Source of the DNA: Sphingobacterium allocomposti
Lineage (GTDB): Bacteria > Bacteroidota > Bacteroidia > Sphingobacteriales > Sphingobacteriaceae
Length of the DNA stretch: 64,000 bases
Direction: 5' to 3'
Assembly (NCBI RefSeq): GCF_008124885.1
Contig: NZ_VNHX01000002.1
Location: forward strand, 221,653 to 285,652
Part shown: one piece after another, positions 45,992-55,196 of the stretch
How the letters are laid out: the number at the start of each line of letters is the position of its first letter
Position numbering within the stretch: the first letter of the stretch is position 1
The notes under the pieces: generated by a model
Databases searched by the model: none
What the model saw: the letters and a program-made list of their open reading frames with translations, nothing else
What the model was told of the DNA's origin: nothing
Program-made: the position numbers and the translations under genes

Positions 45992-46993
45992 ATGAAAACG
46001 TTTAATATAATCGCATTCGCGTTACTATTTGCTCTCCTGGGGGGCGCTTGCAGTAAGGATGAAACCAAGCTAATCGCGGTGCCAAAAGCCGGAGCTTCAC
46101 TGCAAGCGTCGGTGTCGTCGATTGTGCTCACCAAAGAACACGCTGACGAGACGGCACTGGTGCTACAATGGAAGCCGGCCGACTTTGGATTCCAGGCGGC
46201 CGTTACCAACATATTACAGGTCGGAGTGAAAGGAAAGAACTTTGAAGGCGCCCGGGAAGTGGCATTGACGGCGGGTGATAGCAGCTACAGCTTTACCACG
46301 TTGGAACTGAACACGCTATTGCTCGCTATGGAGCTACCGGTAGATGAAGCCACCGATCTGGAGCTCCGTTTAAAGTCGACCATCTCTCCGACGTTTACTG
46401 AACTTTACTCAAACGTGTTGCCCCTGTCCGCTACACCGTATGCGGCCATCAGCTTTTTGTATGTACCCGGTGCTTATCAGGGCTGGGCTATAGAAACGGC
46501 CGAAAGCCTGATTTCGCCAACGAGTAACGGAGTCTATACCGGCATTATCTATTTTCCTGAAGGAGATCTGGAGTTTAAGGTAACAACACAGCGCAGCTGG
46601 GATGCAGCGTATGGCGACGACGGAGCAGGAAGGATATCATTGACCGCGTCCGGCAACATTAGAGCGCCCAAACCCGGTAATCTAGAACTAACGGTCAACA
46701 CAAATGAAAACACCATTTCTTTCAAGGACCATAGTTGGGGAATTGTCGGCGACGCCGCAGCAGGGTGGGAAAACGATATCGATATGCGTTACGACAATAG
46801 TGCGCAGCTGTGGAGGGCGACCGTGGAATTGAAGGCCGGCCCGATGAAATTCCGGAAGAACCGTGACTGGGGTACGAACTACGGAGGTGCCAACGGCATC
46901 CTAAACGGCGACAATATTGTCATAGCCGAAGCTGGTACCTATCATGTCGTACTAGACTTAGAGAATGGTAAATATAGTCTCACTAGAAAATAA
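45992..46993 (+). CDS. SusE-like outer-membrane lipoprotein
   Basis: 333 residues. The lipobox LGGACSK has Cys at 20. The N-terminal domain (about 25-145) matches SusE and the rest contains two starch-binding-like beta domains (YQGWAIETAE and a KFRKNRDWGTNYGG segment). SusE/SusF lipoproteins bind starch oligosaccharides at the surface but do not cleave them. It is the third gene of the susCD operon. The exact SusE or SusF identity is less certain than the family. Confidence 0.85.
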   Translation: MKTFNIIAFALLFALLGGACSKDETKLIAVPKAGASLQASVSSIVLTKEHADETALVLQWKPADFGFQAAVTNILQVGVKGKNFEGAREVALTAGDSSYSFTTLELNTLLLAMELPVDEATDLELRLKSTISPTFTELYSNVLPLSATPYAAISFLYVPGAYQGWAIETAESLISPTSNGVYTGIIYFPEGDLEFKVTTQRSWDAAYGDDGAGRISLTASGNIRAPKPGNLELTVNTNENTISFKDHSWGIVGDAAAGWENDIDMRYDNSAQLWRATVELKAGPMKFRKNRDWGTNYGGANGILNGDNIVIAEAGTYHVVLDLENGKYSLTRK

Positions 46994-47005
46994 ATATCCA
47001 TATTC

Positions 47006-48844
47006 ATGAATTTGAAAAGAATTTTAATCAGCGCCTGCCTTATCGTATGGATTGCCTTTGCCCAAGGGCAATCCATCCAGCGGGCCGAACCTCTGCATTG
47101 GTGGGTGGGCATGCACAACCCCGAGTTACAGATCATCCTGTACGGTACAGATATCGGCGATTGCGAAGTGAAGTTGCCCAAAGCCGGTATGGAATTGAAA
47201 AGAGTACATCGGGTGGAGAACAAGAACTATCTTTTCTTGGATGTAGCGATTCAGGGCGATGCACAGGCCGGCATATACCCGATAGAATTATATAAAGGAG
47301 GTAGGAAAGTTCTAAGCCGGGACTATATCCTGAAAGACAGAGACAGAAGCCTGGTGAAGGCACAGGGAGTGAATGCAGCTGACCTCATTTACCTCATTAT
47401 GCCGGACCGGTTTGCGAACGGCGACCCCAGCAATGATTCCGTAAAGGGTATGCGCGAAACCGCTGTAAATCGGGACTCCATGTATTACCGGCACGGAGGT
47501 GATATCCAAGGAATCATCAACAACTTGGATTACCTTGAAGACCTCGGCGTGACAGCGCTATGGATGACGCCTGTCTTGACGAATGACATGCCGAAGGCTT
47601 CTTACCATGGCTACGCCAACACCGAGAATTACCAGATAGACCCACGGTTCGGTACAGTTGACACATACCGTGAGCTAGGAAAAGAACTGCATAAACGCAA
47701 AATGAAACTGATACACGATGTGGTGCCTAACCATGTGGGTTTGCACCATTGGACAGTACTCGACCGGCCGTCATCCGACTGGCTGCACGAATCGGAGACA
47801 TTTACACAAACCACCTATAAAGATCAAACAATGTTTGACCCCTACGGCACACGGGCGGATAAGGATTTTATGGAAAAGGGTTGGTTTGTAGAAACTATGC
47901 CCGATATGAACCACCAGAATGAAAAGGTGCAGAAGTACATTACGCAAAGCCATATCTGGTGGATTGAGGAAGCTGGTGTCGACGGGTTCCGCATTGATAC
48001 CTACCCCTATAACGATCTAACGTTTATGGGGAAATGGAAGGAGGCAATCCGCTCGGAGTATCCCCGGTTTACCTTTTTTGGGGAAACATGGGTACAGAGC
48101 GTAGCAAACCAAGCTTATTTCCTGGGAGGACAGAAAGTGGGTCAGCAAATAGATACGAAGCTGGAAGGCGTGACGGACTTTCAGCTGACCTATGCTATCG
48201 GTGACGCGCTGAATCAGGAAAAAGGAGGCGCCGAACGTCTGTACCACACCGTGAGTGGTGATTACCTTTATCCGAATCCTATGGCTAACGTTATTTTCCT
48301 TGATAACCACGATAAAGACCGCTTCTTTTCAACGGTGGGAGAGCATCTCGAAAAATATAAAAGCGCTTTCAGCTGGCTGCTGACATATCGTGGGATTCCG
48401 CAGATGTATTACGGTGCAGAAATCCTCATGAAAAATTTCAGCAGGCCGGACGGCCTTGTCAGAGATGACTTCAAAGGCGGATTTCCCGGCGACGAAGTCA
48501 ATAAGTTTACGGCAGCGGGACGTACAGACAAAGAAAATGAGATGTTTAACCACGTCCGCACGTTGGCACAATACAGAAAGCGAAGCCGTGCGTTGCAACA
48601 TGGAAAAATGACCCATTACGTACCGCAAAATGACGTCTATGTCTATTTCCGTTATGAGGAAGACGAGCGGGTAATGGTCATCATGAACTGTAGCGACGAG
48701 GAGCGGGAAGTTGGACTTGCACGTTTCACGGAGGGTACTGCAGGGGCGAAGACCGTTCGGAATATTTTAACAGGGGAGTCGTCTGCGTTGCCTGAACGTG
48801 TATCGTTGCATGGTAGACAGACAGTAGTATTGGAGCTGCGGTAA
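47006..48844 (+). CDS. GH13 alpha-amylase/neopullulanase, exported
   Basis: 612 residues. The signal peptide (MNLKRILISACLIVWIAFA, cleaved near QGQS) has no lipobox at the cleavage, so it is probably periplasmic, like SusA. An N-terminal beta domain precedes a GH13 barrel with GFRIDTYPY (nucleophile Asp near 331), FFGETWV (Glu near 360) and FLDNHDKDRF (Asp near 435). It would cut imported maltodextrins to maltose and glucose. It is the fourth gene of the locus. Confidence 0.94.
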   Translation: MNLKRILISACLIVWIAFAQGQSIQRAEPLHWWVGMHNPELQIILYGTDIGDCEVKLPKAGMELKRVHRVENKNYLFLDVAIQGDAQAGIYPIELYKGGRKVLSRDYILKDRDRSLVKAQGVNAADLIYLIMPDRFANGDPSNDSVKGMRETAVNRDSMYYRHGGDIQGIINNLDYLEDLGVTALWMTPVLTNDMPKASYHGYANTENYQIDPRFGTVDTYRELGKELHKRKMKLIHDVVPNHVGLHHWTVLDRPSSDWLHESETFTQTTYKDQTMFDPYGTRADKDFMEKGWFVETMPDMNHQNEKVQKYITQSHIWWIEEAGVDGFRIDTYPYNDLTFMGKWKEAIRSEYPRFTFFGETWVQSVANQAYFLGGQKVGQQIDTKLEGVTDFQLTYAIGDALNQEKGGAERLYHTVSGDYLYPNPMANVIFLDNHDKDRFFSTVGEHLEKYKSAFSWLLTYRGIPQMYYGAEILMKNFSRPDGLVRDDFKGGFPGDEVNKFTAAGRTDKENEMFNHVRTLAQYRKRSRALQHGKMTHYVPQNDVYVYFRYEEDERVMVIMNCSDEEREVGLARFTEGTAGAKTVRNILTGESSALPERVSLHGRQTVVLELR

Positions 48845-48909
48845 ATAGCTACAGGCTGTTACCTCTATAAAAAACGCTAAAGCTTAAAATTATCGCCCAT
48901 AACAAATAA

Positions 48910-49572
48910 ATGAACGCAAAGGAAATTATAGATAAATCTGCCGCCGTCATATTTGATCTGGATGGCGTATTGGTGGATACGGCCGTATTTCACTACCAGG
49001 CGTGGAGACACATGGCCAAGGAATTTAATTTTGATTTTACAGAAGCCGAAAATGAACAATTGAAGGGGGTAAGCCGCGTAGAATCGCTGGAACTGATTTT
49101 GAAGTGGGCCGAAAAGGTGGTGCCGGCCGAAGAGAAGGAGCGCCTGGCAAGGATGAAAAACACCTGGTACCTCGAACTGATAGACGGCATGAAGAATGGG
49201 GACGTTCTTCCCGGGACCATAGCTTTATTGACCTATTTACGTGGAGAGGGCAAGAAAATTGCTCTAGGTTCGGCAAGCAAAAATGCTGTTCGGATTTTAG
49301 AAAAAACAGGTATCCTAGACTATTTCGATGCTATTATCGATGGAAATGCGGTGACGCGTTCAAAGCCGGACCCAGAAGTGTTTCTGAAGGCAGCCGAAGC
49401 TATTGGAATATTGCCGGCAGACTGTGTCGTATTCGAGGACGCGCAGGCTGGAATAGCTGCCGCCCGATCAGCAGGCATGGCAGTGATTGCCGTGGACAAA
49501 GCGCATGCCTTGACACAGTACGACGCGCGGGTAAACGGCTTGTCAGACCTATCTCCCAATGTGTGGGCTTAG
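48910..49572 (+). CDS. pgmB: Beta-phosphoglucomutase
   Basis: 220 residues. It is a HAD-superfamily protein with VIFDLDGVLVDTA (Asp16 nucleophile, Asp18 acid/base), GSASKNAVRILEKTG, and VFEDAQAGIAAARSAGM. It converts beta-glucose 1-phosphate to glucose 6-phosphate. Pairing with the GH65 phosphorylase immediately downstream is a classic maltose phosphorolysis cassette. It lies 65 bases after the amylase gene. Confidence 0.95.
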   Translation: MNAKEIIDKSAAVIFDLDGVLVDTAVFHYQAWRHMAKEFNFDFTEAENEQLKGVSRVESLELILKWAEKVVPAEEKERLARMKNTWYLELIDGMKNGDVLPGTIALLTYLRGEGKKIALGSASKNAVRILEKTGILDYFDAIIDGNAVTRSKPDPEVFLKAAEAIGILPADCVVFEDAQAGIAAARSAGMAVIAVDKAHALTQYDARVNGLSDLSPNVWA

Positions 49573-49575
49573 TAA

Positions 49576-49597
49576 GGGCCGGCCTTATGTCCGGCCC
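49576..49597 (+). terminator. Short GC hairpin after pgmB
   Basis: GGGCCGG / CCGGCCC (7 bp, 8-base loop), four bases after the pgmB stop. No T run follows, so a weak terminator or processing site is the more cautious reading. The 250 bases up to the GH65 gene hold no gene. Confidence 0.4.
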
Positions 49598-49850
49598 GTG
49601 TCTGCCGTGCAGCGGATGGCTCTCCCGGCAAACGGCTTTTGCGCCCCCGGAGTAGAGGTCTTTGGCCGGAGCATATCAGGCGCTGTTGCAAGGCGACTTG
49701 TTGGTAACCCGAAGAACGGGGAAGTTAGCCGTGCGTGTGTCGCTGTATCTTCCGGCGTGGGGCCCTTGGTCTTTCTATATCGCTTTCAGCGGAGGTCTTT
49801 ACGACTTAACTTCTTCACAACTTAACATCTATATATAACTAACGCGGAAC

Positions 49851-52139
49851 ATGAAAAACTATATCATACACGATCCTTGGTGCATTATAGAGGATCGATT
49901 TAGACCGGAGCACAACGAATTTTCTGAAAGTATTTTTTCCATCGGTAATGGACGGATGGGACAGCGGGCAAATTTTGAAGAGTATTATTCTGGGAAGACC
50001 ATGCAGGGGAGCTATCTGGCTGGCGTTTATTACCCTGACAAGACGCGCGTGGGTTGGTGGAAAAACGGATATCCGGAATATTTCGCGAAGGTTATCAATG
50101 CTGTGCAGTGGATCGGCATCGATATTGAAATCGACGGCGAGAAGCTGGATCTGGCGACATGTGATATCCGGCGGTTTGAGCGTCGTCTGGATATGAAAGG
50201 CGGTGTGCTGTATCGTACAGTCGTGGCAACGATGCCGAATGGAAGAACAATACAGGTGGAAACGAAGCGCATGTATCATCTGTTCCAGTCGGACACTGCG
50301 TCCTTACAATACTCCTTGCAGGTGCTTGACGCCGATGCCGCTGTTTCTGTGACCTCCTATCTGGATGGCGACGTTATGAATCGCGACAGTAACTACGATG
50401 AGCGTTTTTGGGAGCCTATTGCCGAAGATATTGAAAACGACCTCGTGGTTGTCTCGGAGACCAAAAAAACGAAGTTCCGCGTCGAAGCACGTCTACGGCA
50501 TGTCTGTCGGATCGGCGGGACGGAACAATCGGCAGGAAATAAAACAAAGCGCCGGCTCTACACCGGCGAAAGTTGGACCATGGCAGTCAAAGCTGGAGAA
50601 CCGATATGTATCGAAAAATACGTGGCGATAGTCAGTTCTATGAACCATCCGCTCGATAAATTGGCAGAAGTGGCTATGGATAGCCTCAGGAAAATAACTT
50701 CAAAAGATTACAGCAGATTGATGGCGATGCAGGCCGCTGCCTGGGCACGTGTGTGGGCGGAGAGCGACATACAGATTGAAGGTGATGTTGCGGCGCAGCA
50801 GGCGATACGCTTCAATATCTTCCAGCTCAACCAAACCTACACTGGCGAGGATGCCCGGCTGAATATTGGGCCGAAAGGGTTTACGGGCGAAAAATATGGA
50901 GGGGTTACCTACTGGGACACCGAAGCTTATTGTTTGCCATTCTACCTTGCAACACAAGATCCTCATGTTGCCCGCAACCTACTGCTGTATCGGTACCAGC
51001 ATCTGGAGAAAGCTATTGATAACGCCGCCAAGCTAGGCTTCACGGATGGTGCTGCTCTTTATCCGATGGTAACAATCAATGGCGAAGAGTGCCATAACGA
51101 GTGGGAAATCACCTTCGAGGAAATCCATAGGAACGGAGCAATAGCCTATGCCATCTACAACTATGTGCGCTATACCGATGATCAGGAATACCTGATGTCC
51201 CACGGGCTGGAAGTCTTAATCGGTATCAGCCGTTTCTGGGCGCAGCGTGTCAACTGGAGCGCGCATAAACAGCAATATGTTATGCTCGGAGTAACGGGCC
51301 CGAACGAATACGAGAATAACGTGAACAACAACTGGTATACGAACCGGATTGCCCAATGGTGCCTGCGTTACACATTGGCCGTGTTGGAACAGGAGCGAAC
51401 GAAGCGAGACGACCGCCTAACCGCGCTGCTGGTGAAGGTAAAGTTTAAGGATGAAGAACGTAAACGTTGGCAACATATTATAGACAATCTGTATTTTCCT
51501 GAGGACAGAGAACGGGGGATCTTTTTACAGCAAGATGGCTTCCTGGATAAAGAACTGGTGCCCGTGTCCGATCTTCCCCCGTCGGTACGGCCGTTAAACC
51601 AACACTGGAGCTGGGACCGCATTCTGCGTTCATGTTATATTAAGCAGGCCGACGTACTGCAGGGACTATATTTCTTTGAAGAGGAATTTGACGAGGAGAC
51701 AATCCGTCGAAATTACGATTTCTATGAACCACTGACGGTACATGAAAGCTCCTTGTCTCCCTGTGTACATGCGATCATCGCCGCAAAGTTGGCCAAAGAG
51801 GAAAAAGCGTATGCGTTTTATCTGCGCACAGCGCGTTTGGATTTAGACGATTATAACAACGATACAGAAGACGGTTTGCATATCACATCCATGGCCGGTA
51901 CCTGGCTGGCTATTGTTGAAGGGTTCGCGGGGATGCGCGTACGCGGAGGAAAGCTCCATTTCCAGACCTTTATTCCCAAAAATTGGCTAAGCTATGCTTT
52001 CCATGTGCAGTATAGGGGTGTTAAACTCCATATACGGGTTCGTCAGGACGGCTTCGAGATCAAAAATCTATCGGACTGTGAAATTAGTATTATCTTTAAC
52101 GGAGAACCGATCTCCGTATCACCGGAACGGAAGTCTTAA
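49851..52139 (+). CDS. GH65 maltose-type phosphorylase
   Basis: 762 residues, cytoplasmic. The N-terminal beta-sandwich is followed by an (alpha/alpha)6 barrel with GEECHNEWEITFEEIHRNGA (contains the catalytic acid Glu) and the phosphate-binding loop VHESSLSPCVHAI. This matches maltose phosphorylase better than trehalose or kojibiose phosphorylase, but the substrate is not certain from motifs. It releases beta-glucose 1-phosphate, used by the adjacent pgmB product. Confidence 0.93.
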   Translation: MKNYIIHDPWCIIEDRFRPEHNEFSESIFSIGNGRMGQRANFEEYYSGKTMQGSYLAGVYYPDKTRVGWWKNGYPEYFAKVINAVQWIGIDIEIDGEKLDLATCDIRRFERRLDMKGGVLYRTVVATMPNGRTIQVETKRMYHLFQSDTASLQYSLQVLDADAAVSVTSYLDGDVMNRDSNYDERFWEPIAEDIENDLVVVSETKKTKFRVEARLRHVCRIGGTEQSAGNKTKRRLYTGESWTMAVKAGEPICIEKYVAIVSSMNHPLDKLAEVAMDSLRKITSKDYSRLMAMQAAAWARVWAESDIQIEGDVAAQQAIRFNIFQLNQTYTGEDARLNIGPKGFTGEKYGGVTYWDTEAYCLPFYLATQDPHVARNLLLYRYQHLEKAIDNAAKLGFTDGAALYPMVTINGEECHNEWEITFEEIHRNGAIAYAIYNYVRYTDDQEYLMSHGLEVLIGISRFWAQRVNWSAHKQQYVMLGVTGPNEYENNVNNNWYTNRIAQWCLRYTLAVLEQERTKRDDRLTALLVKVKFKDEERKRWQHIIDNLYFPEDRERGIFLQQDGFLDKELVPVSDLPPSVRPLNQHWSWDRILRSCYIKQADVLQGLYFFEEEFDEETIRRNYDFYEPLTVHESSLSPCVHAIIAAKLAKEEKAYAFYLRTARLDLDDYNNDTEDGLHITSMAGTWLAIVEGFAGMRVRGGKLHFQTFIPKNWLSYAFHVQYRGVKLHIRVRQDGFEIKNLSDCEISIIFNGEPISVSPERKS

Positions 52140-52148
52140 TTTATCCGC

Positions 52149-53483
52149 ATGAAAAATATACGTGTTAAACCCCGTTTGTCGCTTGTTCAGATTGTCAATA
52201 TGAGCATGGGCTTTTTGGGTATACAGATGGGATTTGCGTTGCAGAACGGAAACGCGTCCCGCATTCTACAGACCTTCGGTGCGGATGTCGAGCACCTATC
52301 TTTGTTTTGGCTTGCTGCTCCTCTTACAGGCATGCTAGTGCAACCGATTATCGGACACTATAGCGACCGGACCTGGACAAAGATGGGGCGGCGGAGGCCG
52401 TTTTTTCTTGCCGGAGCAGTTCTAACAGCGGTCGCACTGGTTCTGATGCCCAATATCGCCATGTTTACGGCCATATTGCCGCCCTTGCTGATTGGAGCAG
52501 GGATGTTGATGCTGATGGATGCCTCCATTAACGTGACAATGGAACCCTTCCGCGCCCTTATCGGCGACAATCTGGCGAGCGCGCAGCGCAGTTTGGGCTT
52601 TTCGGTGCAGACCGTTCTTATTGGTATAGGGGCGGTAATAGGATCTTGGCTGCCCTATCTTCTGGCTGAATATCTGCCTATTTCTGCGGAAGGCGGTGCC
52701 GGAATCGTACCGCAGAATGTAATTTATTCCTTCTATGCGGGGGCAATTGTGTTGATCGCCACGATCTTGTGGACGGTATTTACAACAAGAGAGTATTCTC
52801 CGCAGGAGCTCGGGTCTTTTACGGAGGCCGGGGAAGAAGAGCCCAAGATACCGGCGAAACAAAGTCTAATGGTGATTTTTCACGACTTCCGGCGGATGCC
52901 GCTCACCATGAAAAAGCTGGGGTGGGTACAGTTTTTTTCATGGTTCGCGCTGTTCATGATGTGGGTGTATACGACACCGGCGGTTGCGGAGCATGTGTTC
53001 TATAAGATGGAGGGCGAAAGGCCCCAGCTATTCGAGGAGGCAGCCAACTGGGTCGGGGTGTTGTTTGGCGTCTATAATGGTGTTTCGGCTATATATGCCC
53101 TGCTCCTTCCAAAACTAGCCCGCCGCTTCGGACGGACTAACGTACACGCTTTTGGGCTGACGGTAGGTGGATTGTCGCTGATCTCCATGTTTTTTATCTC
53201 GTCTCCAAATGTACTATTGCTGACGATGCTCGGCATCGGTATTGCCTGGGGAAGCATTCTCTCGATGCCGTATGCCATCTTGAGTGACAGCCTGCCAGCC
53301 CATAAAATGGGTGTGTATATGGGCATCTTCAACTTTTTCATAACCTTCCCGCAGATTGTGTGCGGTTTCTTCGGGGGGATGATTATCAAGTACCTGTTTG
53401 GCAGTGAGCCAATATATGGAATTTTGCTTGGGGGAATATTTATGCTGTTGGGGGCGATTTCCGTGTGGCGGATAAAGGAATGA
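52149..53483 (+). CDS. MFS maltose-type permease
   Basis: 444 residues with about 12 membrane helices. It opens with LSLVQIVNMSMGFLGIQMGFAL and has PIIGHYSDRTWTKMGRRRPF, a signature of GPH/SUC-like sugar carriers near the second and third helices. It is nine bases after the GH65 gene and last in the locus, so it most likely imports maltose or isomers across the inner membrane. It is followed by transposase debris. Confidence 0.93.
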   Translation: MKNIRVKPRLSLVQIVNMSMGFLGIQMGFALQNGNASRILQTFGADVEHLSLFWLAAPLTGMLVQPIIGHYSDRTWTKMGRRRPFFLAGAVLTAVALVLMPNIAMFTAILPPLLIGAGMLMLMDASINVTMEPFRALIGDNLASAQRSLGFSVQTVLIGIGAVIGSWLPYLLAEYLPISAEGGAGIVPQNVIYSFYAGAIVLIATILWTVFTTREYSPQELGSFTEAGEEEPKIPAKQSLMVIFHDFRRMPLTMKKLGWVQFFSWFALFMMWVYTTPAVAEHVFYKMEGERPQLFEEAANWVGVLFGVYNGVSAIYALLLPKLARRFGRTNVHAFGLTVGGLSLISMFFISSPNVLLLTMLGIGIAWGSILSMPYAILSDSLPAHKMGVYMGIFNFFITFPQIVCGFFGGMIIKYLFGSEPIYGILLGGIFMLLGAISVWRIKE

Positions 53484-53521
53484 CGGATCATACCGGAATT
53501 TTTGGGGGAATGTTTTTTTGC

Positions 53522-53875
53522 ATACCATTTCATCACTCGATATAAGAAAAATGCTGTATCTCTTACACCGCGAAACACGCTTCTAAAAGCCTTAAGTTTT
53601 GCATTGAATGATTTTGCGGATGCATTGATACCGAGCTGCGGGAATATATTGTTAGGGAATACAGTCCGGTACTCCGCATGAGGTTTCTGATCCCGGTCAT
53701 GAAAGTCGCCCAGGTGATTCTTATACTGATCTTGGAGCTGTTTGCCGTCCAGCTGGAACAGAAGCCCCAAAAGATGGGCACTGATCGGATGGTTATCCAA
53801 ACTTAGATAAATTGCCGTTAGGCGCATAATAGCCGCGTTTATATAAAAGCAATTTATCGATCTCTCCTCTGCCAT
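53522..53875 (-). pseudogene. ISAon1-type (ISL3-like) transposase remnant with internal deletion
   Basis: The visible part joins an N-terminal segment (ISAHLLGLLFQLDGKQLQDQ, NHLGDFHDRDQKPHAEYRTVFPNNI) directly to a C-terminal segment (INASAKSFNAKLKAFRSVFRGVRDTAFFLYR). In intact ISAon1 transposases these are separated by roughly 200 residues holding the DDE core. The reading frame then runs on past the expected end into the antisense of the MFS gene. It is inactive. Residue match is from memory of the family. Confidence 0.75.
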
Positions 53876-53906
53876 TAAGAACTTTTTTATAGAGGAAATA
53901 TCCCTT

Positions 53907-54170
53907 TTAAAAAAGCCCGAATTCCGTCGTCATCCGAGCACTTTCGCGCACAAGGTTCCAATCTCCTGTAATGATCTGTCCGGTATCTAGGATCGTCCAG
54001 CGACGACGACGGACTGAATGACCTGCGCAAGTTGTGAGATCTGGTAAGAATAAATAGTTAGAATTAAGGGCGACGCTTCCGGAAATAAATTGTCCGTTGA
54101 TCTCCTCGTTAGCAGGAGCTGGAATTTGTAAGAAGTTGTTCTTAAAGCTGCTTAAAAGCATTCTACGCAC
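53907..54170 (-). pseudogene. ISAon1 N-region protein remnant
   Basis: An 87-residue frame whose C-terminal half (RRRRWTILDTGQIITGDWNL, ESARMTTEF) resembles the end of the ISAon1 N-region protein, encoded just before the main transposase. The N-terminal half shows less similarity and its end is cut short. It precedes the deleted transposase in the correct order, 31 bases apart, so both are the fossil of one element. Confidence 0.6.
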
Positions 54171-54184
54171 AATAATCCAAAAAA

Positions 54185-54760
54185 AGTTGCGCGGACGTAA
54201 TCTTGTCAGCGCTGGCGGATATTACGCCAGCTGTCGACGTAAACTTGTGCGGAGCGGACGCTATGTCGTGGACAGCGGATGACTTTACACCGGGCGCTGA
54301 CGTACTTACGTGAGCATCAGATGACATAACGTCTACATCTAAGGTGATTTCTTCAGCATTCGATGTAAATGCTTTCACCTTCGACGAGTTTACGTCCATG
54401 GTCGACATGTTTACATTCACGGTCGATGTGTTTACGTTCACGGTCGATATGTTTACGTCCACGGTCGATGTGTTTACATCCGCGGTCAATGTGTTTACGT
54501 CCACGGTTGACATGTTTACGTCCGCGGTCGAGGAGTTTACGTCCGCGCTCGATGTGTTTACGTCCGCGGTCGAGGAGTTTACGTCCGCGGTCGAGGAGTT
54601 TACGTCCGCGGTCGATGTGTTTACGTCCACGGTCGATGTGTTTACGTCCGCGGTCGACGAGTTTACGTCCGCGGTCGACATGTTTACGTCCGCGGTCGAC
54701 GTAATGACATGCAGCATCAACGTAATGTCGTCCACGTTGGTTCAAATAACGTCAGCAAAG
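54185..54760. repeat. Decayed 21-bp tandem repeat array
   Basis: A near-perfect core of 15 units at 54389-54703 (unit close to TTTACGTCCGCGGTCGATGTG) is flanked by progressively diverged 21-base units on both sides, about 27 in all. Because the period is 21 bases, several frames on both strands are open and read as heptads: FTSAVDV-like on plus, STADVNT-like on minus. The plus frame has one stop in the diverged flank; the minus frame is open from 54735 (GTG) to 54163. Coding is not established. Confidence 0.9.
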
Positions 54761-55076
54761 CACTTTTCCTTTTCCGGAGAGGAAAAACTGCTGTATTTTT
54801 CAATTAACAATGAACTGTTTTAGATTTTAAAAAACGTACCCACGATATCTGTCCGGTACCGCTATAAATTATTTTAGGTTGATTTTGCCTTGCACGTTAG
54901 AATCCCTAAGAGTTCAATACGCTTCGGAATCGGATAGCTGTTACACAGTAATGCGGGGTTAGCATCTCCCGGAATGCCCGTAATTATCGATCTCAATTGA
55001 TCTTCCCCGGAAAATTTGGTTGATTCTACTTGATACCGGACTTGCATCCTGGACCATCACGAATTCCGCTAGAATG
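54761..55076. other. Intergenic, AT-rich, no gene recognised
   Basis: About 315 bases between the repeat array and the tRNA terminator. No gene, promoter or repeat is supported beyond a weak TTTTCC/GGAAAA hairpin near 54765. Confidence 0.5.
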
Positions 55077-55111
55077 AAAAAAGGGCCGTATCTTGAAATT
55101 TGATACAGCCC
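55077..55111 (-). terminator. Terminator of tRNA-Ala
   Basis: A 10-bp stem (GGGCTGTATC / GATACGGCCC on the minus strand, one U-G pair) followed by six T. It lies five bases after the tRNA 3' end. Confidence 0.85.
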
Positions 55112-55115
55112 CTCG

Positions 55116-55189
55116 TGGAGAATATCGGAGTCGAACCGATGACCTTTTGGCTGCCAGCCAAACGCTCTAGCCAGCTGAGCTAATCCCCC
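55116..55189 (-). tRNA. tRNA-Ala (anticodon GGC)
   Basis: 74 bases fold into a cloverleaf. The anticodon loop CTGGCAG gives GGC. The acceptor stem holds the G3-U70 pair that identifies alanine tRNA, the T-loop is TTCGACTC, and the discriminator is A73. CCA is not encoded. The gene lies seven bases after the stop of a small minus-strand gene. Confidence 0.95.
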
Positions 55190-55196
55190 ATAAAAT

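Noticed and set aside
49576..49850. GGAGGTCTTTA-like words here and near 57930 as a shared repeat
   Set aside because: Only short words match, and the flanks are not alike; not enough to call a repeat family.
53072..53521. Downstream half of the 267-residue minus-strand frame
   Set aside because: It is antisense to the MFS permease; only 53522-53875 matches transposase.
54163..54735. 190-residue STADVN repeat protein (minus) or 159-residue FTSAVD protein (plus)
   Set aside because: Both are possible readings of the same repeats; neither has an identified start signal or domain. Kept as a repeat, not a gene.
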